Assembly: GCA_050732575.1 (NCBI GenBank)
Contig: JBOHRF010000149.1
Span: 1 to 11,514 of the forward strand
Source: JBBDWZ01 sp050732575
GTDB taxonomy: Bacteria > Gemmatimonadota > Gemmatimonadetes > Longimicrobiales > RSA9
DNA: 11,514 nt
Direction of reading: 5' to 3'
Position numbers and translations under genes: made by a program. Below the pieces are notes generated by a model. It worked only from the letters and a program-made list of their open reading frames with translations. It searched no databases and had not been told where the DNA came from. Shown here piece by piece: positions 6,336-11,514 of this stretch. Numbering within the stretch: the first letter of the stretch is position 1; the number at the start of each line of letters is the position of its first letter.

Positions 6336-7342
6336 CTCTGACCGTCGTTGGGCTGGTGACTGGTTTCGTCTCTTGTGATCGCCAGCAGAATCGCGCCGAA
6401 CGTCGAATCGTGACGGAGCATTGGGATACGATTTTCCAGATAGGCGGGTTTGATCCGAACGACACTACGCTGGTGGATCCTGGCGAGCTCGTACTGTGGG
6501 ATTCCTTGTTGGTCAGCGAAGACGATGGAAGTCCTGAATCCGTTCGTGCCTTTAGTCTATCGGGCGAGGCGCTGTGGACTTTTGGCAGACCCGGAAGTGG
6601 ACCGGGAGAATTGTCCACAATTACTACGCTAGCGGTTGGACCCGACGGGCTCCTCTGGGTGTTTGATTCCAGGAACCGCAAGGTTGTTAAGCTTGATCAG
6701 CTAGGGAGGTTGCAGTCGGAACAGGTAATTAATCTCGGAGCGTTTCCAAGTCAAGTGGCTGCCACCGCACAGACGGTCGTCATGACGACGCAAACGGCAA
6801 GAATGGGTCTTATCCTTACCGATGCACATCTTGGTGTCCTAGGCAGATCTCGCACGCCTTGGCCGGATTCGGTCACCGATGCGCACAACCTTCAGGCACA
6901 CGTCGGAGCCGCTCCTGGCAGACCCATTTGGGTGATCGCTTATCAGTACGGTCCTGGTTTTGTAATTGGTGACTCGAAGTCGTGGAAAGCCTACCGGTAC
7001 ATCGATCCGATTTATTTCGCTCTCAAGTCTGGCCCGAGGGAGCGGACTGCCGGTGCAGACACGGCACTGTACGGCGCTCGATCATTGAACGTGATCGGCG
7101 ATGAGATCTTCATGCTGTTTGGTGGCCGGCCAAACCGTTTTTCGCGGCCGGGCGCATTGCCGACCGAACTGGTGGATGTCTATGGTCTCGATGGCACCTA
7201 CCGGCGCAGCCTCAAACTGCCTTCCGATACACCCTCGATGGTAACCGACGGCGAAACGTTTTATGTGCTGACCAGGACCGAGGAAGGCCTACCAACGATC
7301 CTCGCGCTGCGGCCGAAAGTCCGTCCCTTGAATCACGGCTGA
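6314..7342 (+). CDS. Six-bladed beta-propeller lipoprotein (first copy)
   Basis: A 342-residue protein that begins inside the previous gene (22-base overlap). The N-terminal signal ends in GFVSC, a slightly degenerate lipobox, with C21 the likely lipidated cysteine. The body is a run of short beta strands. It includes the hallmark of bacterial 6-bladed propellers, FGRPGSGPGEL (residues 90-100), just after SGEALWTF, and is followed by VGPDGLLWVFDSRNRKVVKLD, an NHL/6-blade-type repeat. These proteins are anchored outside the cytoplasmic membrane, and their ligands are mostly unknown; binding of a peptide or redox partner is a guess. The overlap with the thioredoxin-like gene and the second propeller following in the same direction argue for an operon. 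No catalytic residues are evident. Confidence 0.85.
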   Translation: MRRASVVALTVVGLVTGFVSCDRQQNRAERRIVTEHWDTIFQIGGFDPNDTTLVDPGELVLWDSLLVSEDDGSPESVRAFSLSGEALWTFGRPGSGPGELSTITTLAVGPDGLLWVFDSRNRKVVKLDQLGRLQSEQVINLGAFPSQVAATAQTVVMTTQTARMGLILTDAHLGVLGRSRTPWPDSVTDAHNLQAHVGAAPGRPIWVIAYQYGPGFVIGDSKSWKAYRYIDPIYFALKSGPRERTAGADTALYGARSLNVIGDEIFMLFGGRPNRFSRPGALPTELVDVYGLDGTYRRSLKLPSDTPSMVTDGETFYVLTRTEEGLPTILALRPKVRPLNHG

Positions 7343-7458
7343 GAACCGGCCGTCTCGATGTCAGCGAGAAACAGGTGTCTCGAGACTGTGCGCCCTGGAG
7401 CCGGCCGCACCTCTCCCCACGCCTCCGCTAGCCGCCGTCAATGCGCACCATCTCACAC

Positions 7459-7464
7459 AAGGAG
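7459..7464 (+). promoter_or_regulatory. Ribosome-binding site for the second propeller
   Basis: AAGGAG lies 13 bases before ATG 7478. The spacing is a little long, but it supports this start over GTG 7358. The longer frame from 7358 would put 40 polar, Arg-rich residues in front of an otherwise perfect lipoprotein signal. Confidence 0.45.
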
Positions 7465-7477
7465 CGCCGTAACCGCG

Positions 7478-8461
7478 ATGATTCGGCTTCTGGATGGGTT
7501 GCGATCCGCTGCGATAGCGATGGTGTTGGTTGCGTGTACGGCCGAGCGCCCTGCGCGCGAGCGTCTAACGGTCAACCTGCGCTGGGACACAGCCTGGATT
7601 GCTTCGCCAGAGAAAGGTTATCCAATTTTTCAGCCCACATCGCTGGCGGCAACGGACACCATGGTTTTCGTGCTCGACTTCAGTGAAAAATCCGTGTGGG
7701 CGCTGCGGGCGTACTATGGAAAGATGCTGTGGAGGGTTGGTCGAAGAGGCCCCGGGCCCGGTGAATTTGTTCAGCCCGCGTTCCTTCGACCAGGCTTGGG
7801 TGGTGATCTGGTCGTGCTGGACCAATCCTCGCGCCGCGTGACCACGTTTGGTTCAGATGGGAGACTGAAGTCCTCGGTCTCGCTCGTGAGAGCACAGGGA
7901 CTACCAGAGGGGTTCTGCACGCTGCCCGATGGAAAGCACTTGGTGGGTTTGATGGGGCGTGAACAAGTCGTGGAATTGGACGCGGATGCACAGATGATGC
8001 GTGCGACGTCTACACCCTGGGGCGTCGTGGATCGCACGGGCTATACCAATCAAACGCTCCTGGTCAATGATGATCGAACAGGCTCGTGTGTTGCAGCCTT
8101 CCTGCGGGGAATTGGCTTCGCGCGCTACTCGCCTGCCGGATTCGCACAAGTGCACCCGTACGTCGAGCATCTTCAACTTCCAGTGCTCCTCAAATCGGCC
8201 AGCGGTGGCGATAGTCTATCGGTCGATGTTATTGCTGTCTGGGATGCAGCATTGCACCGCGATACCTTGTGGGTCCTGTTCGGCGGCCAATCACCCATGC
8301 GCCGGAGAATGCTGGATCTCTACGACGCATCAGGAGGCAAATACCTGAAGACGTTCATCCTCCCCGAGCGGGCGGTGACATTTACCGTGCTCGACAACTT
8401 GGTAGTGCTCAAGGTGGAGCAGGCCGATAAGTCGCATGCGGTCCTGGCGATCCGTCGGTAG
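7478..8461 (+). CDS. Six-bladed beta-propeller lipoprotein (second copy)
   Basis: From ATG 7478 the product is 327 residues with a clean lipoprotein signal, MIRLLDGLRSAAIAMVLVAC, where lipobox LVAC puts the lipidated cysteine at C20. The family motif VGRRGPGPGEF (residues 87-97) follows ALRAYYGKMLWR, matching the position of FGRPGSGPGEL in the upstream propeller. Later strands such as GLGGDLVVLDQSSRRVTTF and LDLYDASGGKYLKTF fit further blades. The two propellers are same-family but clearly divergent, so they are old paralogues or were recruited separately. The 135-base gap after the first propeller has no terminator I would trust, so read-through is likely. The next gene begins 14 bases downstream, consistent with one operon. 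Ligand and role are unknown. Confidence 0.85.
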   Translation: MIRLLDGLRSAAIAMVLVACTAERPARERLTVNLRWDTAWIASPEKGYPIFQPTSLAATDTMVFVLDFSEKSVWALRAYYGKMLWRVGRRGPGPGEFVQPAFLRPGLGGDLVVLDQSSRRVTTFGSDGRLKSSVSLVRAQGLPEGFCTLPDGKHLVGLMGREQVVELDADAQMMRATSTPWGVVDRTGYTNQTLLVNDDRTGSCVAAFLRGIGFARYSPAGFAQVHPYVEHLQLPVLLKSASGGDSLSVDVIAVWDAALHRDTLWVLFGGQSPMRRRMLDLYDASGGKYLKTFILPERAVTFTVLDNLVVLKVEQADKSHAVLAIRR

Positions 8462-8475
8462 GGACCGGTGACACA

Positions 8476-8850
8476 ATGCGAATTGCATCGCGCTGGCAGG
8501 GACACATCGACCTACTCACAGTCGCGCTTACGCTTTGCGCCGTGGCAATCGCCGGCGCTGCCTTGGTGCGGGTGCAGCAATCAGGCACCCGGCCAAACCA
8601 GAAAGAGTCCAGTCGACTTATCGGCAGTTGGACTCAGCTGTCCGAGGGACCGCGCACACTGGGCGACCCGCGAGCTCCTTTTCGCATTGTGGTGTTCACG
8701 GATTACCAATGCGAAGCGTGCGCAGTATTGAATCAGCACCTGCACGACCTACAGAGTATGTATCCACTGGTAGTCATCCACAGGCATTTGCCGCTTGAGC
8801 GGGTGCATGCCTCGGCGTTTGGCGCCGCAGTGGCCACCTTAATCCTCTAA
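8476..8850 (+). CDS. DsbA/thioredoxin-like protein, truncated at its 3' end
   Basis: The 124-residue frame has a membrane anchor (about 13-32) and then a DsbA-type thioredoxin N-terminal region. TLGDPRAPFRIVVFTDYQCEACAVL carries the redox pair C79/C82 (CEAC). HRHLPLERVHASAFGAAVA follows, the strand and first part of the alpha-helical insertion seen in this family. Homology stops at A120. The last codons (TLIL, stop TAA 8848-8850) come from the A/G-rich repeat region starting at about 8835. The helical insertion, cis-proline strand and C-terminal helix are all absent, so the protein is about half of normal length and probably non-functional, although its start and active site are intact. It follows the second propeller by 14 bases. 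In the intact ancestor it would have been the last gene of the peptide/thioredoxin/propeller operon, acting outside the cytoplasmic membrane on disulfides. Confidence 0.8.
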   Translation: MRIASRWQGHIDLLTVALTLCAVAIAGAALVRVQQSGTRPNQKESSRLIGSWTQLSEGPRTLGDPRAPFRIVVFTDYQCEACAVLNQHLHDLQSMYPLVVIHRHLPLERVHASAFGAAVATLIL

Positions 8851-8922
8851 TCCTCACCACTTTCCCACTGCTCAGCACAGGAGGAGGAAAGTGCTGAGGA
8901 TCAGGATTAAGGTGAGGATTAG
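8835..8922. repeat. Nested, mutually exclusive inverted repeats between convergent genes
   Basis: An inner stem CTCAGCAC/GTGCTGAG (8871-8878 and 8891-8898) has a 12-base purine loop. Outside it, caccttaatcct (8835-8846) pairs perfectly with aggattaaggtg (8903-8914), and ctaatcctcacc (8847-8858) pairs perfectly with ggtgaggattag (8911-8922). The two right arms overlap at 8911-8914, so only one outer stem can form fully at a time. The position between the truncated thioredoxin gene and the convergent ADOP gene suits a terminator. There is no classical U-run. Confidence 0.7.
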
Positions 8923-8961
8923 GATTAGGAACCGATTCTCATTCCGCGCGTAGCGCAATCA
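8900..8961. repeat. 62-bp direct repeat, right copy
   Basis: Identical to 3311-3372. Here the repeat is in its apparent native place, covering the stop, the last seven codons and the 3' flank of the intact ADOP permease gene. Identity breaks at 8962, where the two permease tails begin to differ. Confidence 0.93.
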
Positions 8962-11514
8962 ACGGGTCAGCACTGGTTGCTCTTCGCGCCGGTATCCACG
9001 CAGCGAGTGCTGCCACCAACGTAAGCAGGACCAACACGCCGCCCTGCGTGGGCAAATCAAAGCCGGTCACACCAAACAATTGCGTGCCCAACAACCGCGC
9101 CGCGCCAAACGCGCCGACCGTTCCCAATACAATTCCGATGGCCACCGGCTGACCGGCCTGACGCATCACCAGCAGTAACACACTGCGCGGCTCCGCGCCC
9201 AGTGCCATGCGCAGCCCAAACTCGCGCGTGCGTCGGCTCACCATGTAGGAGATGACGCCGTAAATGCCGATGGCGGCAAGGGTGACGGCGGCCACGGCGA
9301 ACGTGGCGAGCAGGAGTAGCACGAATCGGCGCGGCGCCAGTCCCTCCGACAAGTCATGATCGAGCGAGCGTACGTTGGAGAGCGGTTGCAGGGGATCCAC
9401 GCCTCGCATCAGCTCGCGGATGCGCGGTACGGCGGTCAGCGGATCGCCGGCCGTGCGCACCACCAGCTGCATGCGACCGGCCGGTTGTTGCGCATGTGGC
9501 ATGAACGTGTACGGCATCACGGGTTCAGCCACACCCGAGCGCGCGGCATCGCGTATTATGCCCACGATCTGGATCCACTGTGTGGAGTCTCCCTGGGGCG
9601 TGCCGAACGTGAAGCGCCGGCCCAGCGGCTGCTCATTGGGCAAGAAGCGCTTCGCGAAGGTCTGATTCACCAGTGCAACAGCGGGTGTGTTGGGCCCATC
9701 GCTCGTGTTGAACTGCCGGCCCTGCAACAGCGTCATGCGCAGCGTATTGGGCAGTCCGGGTGTAATGGCATCGTAAGCAACGGGCAGATTCGCGTCGACC
9801 TCGGACAGGTCGGCTTTGTTTTCGATCGATATGGAGGCCGAATTGGGCAGGCGAGAGAGCAACAGCGCCGATACCGCATCGGCAGACTGCACACCGGGCA
9901 GCGCGTTGACCTGCGTGAGGAGCTGGTCATAGAACTGATGGCGCGCCGCTGGTGTCGCGTATCGTTGTCCGGGCAGCGTGATGTCGAGCAGGAGCACGTT
10001 GGTTGGATCAAAGCCGCGCTCTTCATTGAGCAGATGGGCAAAGCTGCGCAGCAGCAGGCCCGCACTGTAGAGCAGCACGAGCGCCAGCGCGAACTGGCCG
10101 GCCACCAGCGCCGGGCGCACACCGCTGGCACCGCGTACCGCGCCGCGTCCCGTGCCGCGAATCAGATCGCCCACTTTGTGGCGCGCTACGGCCAATGCGG
10201 GCGCCAAACCGAATAACACGCTGGCCAACACCGATGCACCCAGACTGAACGCGAGCACGAGCAGATCCACGCGCACGGAAGCGAGCCGCGGCAGGCTGCC
10301 CGTGGCAAACTTGACCATGGCGCCCGTGCTGACCCAGGCCAGGGCAGTGCCCAACGCGCCGCCCAGGAGACCGAGCAGCAAGCTTTCGACCATGACCTGG
10401 CGCATCAGTGCGCCTCGTCCGGCGCCCAGGGCCACGCGTACGGAAAGCTCGGCGCGCCGATTGGTGCTGCGGGCCAGCAGCAGGTTGGCAATGTTGGCGC
10501 ACGCAATCAGCAGCACCAACACGACCGCACCCAGCAACAGCAGCAGCGATGTTCGGGAATCCCCTACGATCGAAGTGTGCAACGGCTCCAGCAGCACGCC
10601 CTGGTTTTCGACGGCAGGCTGTTCGGCGGACAAATCGCGTGCGATGCGCGACATCTCGGCCTGCGCCTGTTCCAGAGTGACGCCATCACGCAGGCGGCCG
10701 AACACGGGCAGCCAGAGTGCGCCCCAGGATTCGCGCAGACCGGATTGTGCGGCCGTGAACTGCTGTGGAATCCAAAACTGCGCGTCACCAAAACCCGCCG
10801 GCATCACACCCACCACGGGAATCGCCTCGCCGTTCAGCTGGATGGTGCGGCCAATCAAGGTGCGATCGGCCGCAAAGCGGGTGGACCAAAGCCCATGGCT
10901 CAGCACGACTGCACGAGGCCCATCCGGAGATGCCTGCTCGACGCTGAATAGGCTACCCAGCGCAGGCGACACGCCGTACATCTCGAAGAAACCTTCCGTG
11001 ACCGCCTCACCGCGCAGCTCATCCGGATCGCCGCTTCCAGTCAGATTGCGCGTGATGCTGCGCACGGCTACTACCTGGTCGAAGGAACGACTGCGCTCGC
11101 GCCAGGCCCGCAAATTCGGATACGATGTGATGTCCTTCTCGATGCCCTGCTCTGGATTGTTAAGCCAGATGCGCTGCAGCTCGTGCGGCTCGGGGTAGGG
11201 CAGCGGGCGCAATAACACGCCGTGCACCAGGCTGAAGATCGATGTCGTTACGCCCATGCCCAGTGCCAGAGCTAGCAGCGCCGCGCTGGCAAAGCCCGGA
11301 TTGCGGGCCAGTCCGCGCGCCGCGTATTTCGCATCGCGTAGCACCTGCTCGATGCGGGCGCCCATGCGCACCGCGCGCACTTCTTCTTTCACCTGGTCTG
11401 AGCCGCCCAGCTCGAGCAGTGCAAGGCGCCGCGCTTCTGCGGCCGATCGGCCACGGGCCATCTGCTCCGCCGTCAATTGCTCGACATACGAGCTCAACTC
11501 ATCGTCCAACTCCC
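8939..11514 (-). CDS. ADOP-family (MacB/FtsX duplicated) ABC transporter permease, 5' end outside window
   Basis: The frame is open to the window edge (ELDDELSSYVEQ at the start). Family members normally have a few more residues before 'DDELxxH/YxE', so the TTG at 11509 is probably not the true start. Order of parts: a cytoplasmic N-terminal helical region to about 60 (with AEARRLALLELGG); helix 1 near 75-100; a MacB-type periplasmic domain to about 320; an FtsX-like bundle about 325-450 including the ACANIANLLLARSTNRRAELSVRVALGAGR block; a second periplasmic domain starting about 480; and a second FtsX bundle from about 730 with RRTREFGLRMALGAEP, ending ADPLIALRAE. This doubled layout is that of acidobacterial duplicated orphan permeases, which usually lack an adjacent ATPase gene; none is seen here. 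Substrate unknown. The gene is intact as far as visible, and a 3' fragment of a relative survives at 3350-3418. Confidence 0.93.
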   Translation of the reverse strand, partial: ELDDELSSYVEQLTAEQMARGRSAAEARRLALLELGGSDQVKEEVRAVRMGARIEQVLRDAKYAARGLARNPGFASAALLALALGMGVTTSIFSLVHGVLLRPLPYPEPHELQRIWLNNPEQGIEKDITSYPNLRAWRERSRSFDQVVAVRSITRNLTGSGDPDELRGEAVTEGFFEMYGVSPALGSLFSVEQASPDGPRAVVLSHGLWSTRFAADRTLIGRTIQLNGEAIPVVGVMPAGFGDAQFWIPQQFTAAQSGLRESWGALWLPVFGRLRDGVTLEQAQAEMSRIARDLSAEQPAVENQGVLLEPLHTSIVGDSRTSLLLLLGAVVLVLLIACANIANLLLARSTNRRAELSVRVALGAGRGALMRQVMVESLLLGLLGGALGTALAWVSTGAMVKFATGSLPRLASVRVDLLVLAFSLGASVLASVLFGLAPALAVARHKVGDLIRGTGRGAVRGASGVRPALVAGQFALALVLLYSAGLLLRSFAHLLNEERGFDPTNVLLLDITLPGQRYATPAARHQFYDQLLTQVNALPGVQSADAVSALLLSRLPNSASISIENKADLSEVDANLPVAYDAITPGLPNTLRMTLLQGRQFNTSDGPNTPAVALVNQTFAKRFLPNEQPLGRRFTFGTPQGDSTQWIQIVGIIRDAARSGVAEPVMPYTFMPHAQQPAGRMQLVVRTAGDPLTAVPRIRELMRGVDPLQPLSNVRSLDHDLSEGLAPRRFVLLLLATFAVAAVTLAAIGIYGVISYMVSRRTREFGLRMALGAEPRSVLLLVMRQAGQPVAIGIVLGTVGAFGAARLLGTQLFGVTGFDLPTQGGVLVLLTLVAALAAWIPARRATSADPLIALRAE

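Noticed and set aside
7352..7386. Inverted repeat GTCTCGA/TCGAGAC with a 10-bp palindrome between the two propellers
   Set aside because: Only 7 bp with a 21-base loop and no U-run. It is too weak to call a terminator or operator.
7358..7477. N-terminal extension of the second propeller
   Set aside because: It would place 40 polar residues before a perfect lipoprotein signal; ATG 7478 is the better start.
3311..8961. Composite transposon or integron
   Set aside because: There is no transposase, integrase or terminal inverted repeats. The flanking direct repeats contain ADOP coding sequence and are better explained by homologous or illegitimate recombination.
10152..11198. Long plus-strand open frame of 348 codons
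   Set aside because: It lies antisense to the ADOP permease, with Ser/Arg/Pro-rich, domain-free translation. It is a shadow of GC-rich codon usage.
1..11514. tRNA, rRNA or riboswitch genes
   Set aside because: No cloverleaf-like segment, rRNA signature or known riboswitch core was noticed by eye. A covariance-model scan was not possible.

Overview
The window looks like a chromosomal segment of a GC-rich environmental bacterium, most likely Gemmatimonadota or a relative such as Acidobacteriota. The evidence is an 'ADOP'-type MacB/FtsX permease of more than 850 residues, a probable GWxTD-family tail, lipoprotein six-bladed beta-propellers carrying G-R-x-G-x-GPGEF/L motifs, and a small secreted protein with a TonB C-terminal domain. 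This is inference from family content; no rRNA or tRNA is present to confirm it.

Layout. (1) 1-669: the 3' end of a secreted or envelope protein, probably GWxTD-domain. It converges on a large alkaline-phosphatase-superfamily phosphodiesterase at 843-2582 (minus). A 32-bp-arm inverted repeat (702-821) lies between them. (2) The phosphodiesterase is head-to-head with an intact ccdA (2581-3309), and their ATG codons overlap in one CATG. (3) 3311-3418 holds a fossil of the 3' end of an ADOP permease gene. It is fused to a second, 5'-truncated and multiply frameshifted ccdA copy (about 3410-4100). (4) 4186-4887: an orphan OmpR/PhoB-type response regulator, preceded by a GC-rich hairpin. (5) 5133-5508: a doubly frameshifted TonB-C-domain gene. 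(6) 5557-8850: a compact co-directional cluster made of a secreted six-cysteine mini-protein, a membrane-anchored CAAC thioredoxin-like protein, two lipoprotein six-bladed propellers and a CEAC DsbA-like thioredoxin truncated at its 3' end. (7) 8939-11514 (minus): an ADOP permease running off the window.

The segment from the decayed ccdA to the truncated thioredoxin gene is bounded by two perfect 62-bp direct repeats (3311-3372 and 8900-8961). Each repeat contains the last codons and 3' flank of an ADOP gene. Recombination between them would leave a simple convergent pair, intact ccdA and intact ADOP, so 3311-8899 reads as an inserted or duplicated accessory block of about 5.6 kb. Spot counts of single 60-base lines gave 50-55% GC inside it, against 60-73% in flanking genes.

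Functionally, the block is a candidate extracytoplasmic thiol-redox/peptide system. A Cys-rich secreted peptide sits with two thioredoxin-fold proteins and two surface or periplasmic propellers. Neighbouring CcdA, which passes reducing power across the membrane to such thioredoxins, is a plausible electron source. The layout recalls Bacteroidota loci where short secreted peptides sit beside six-bladed-propeller lipoproteins and TlpA-like proteins, but the peptide is not a family I recognise.
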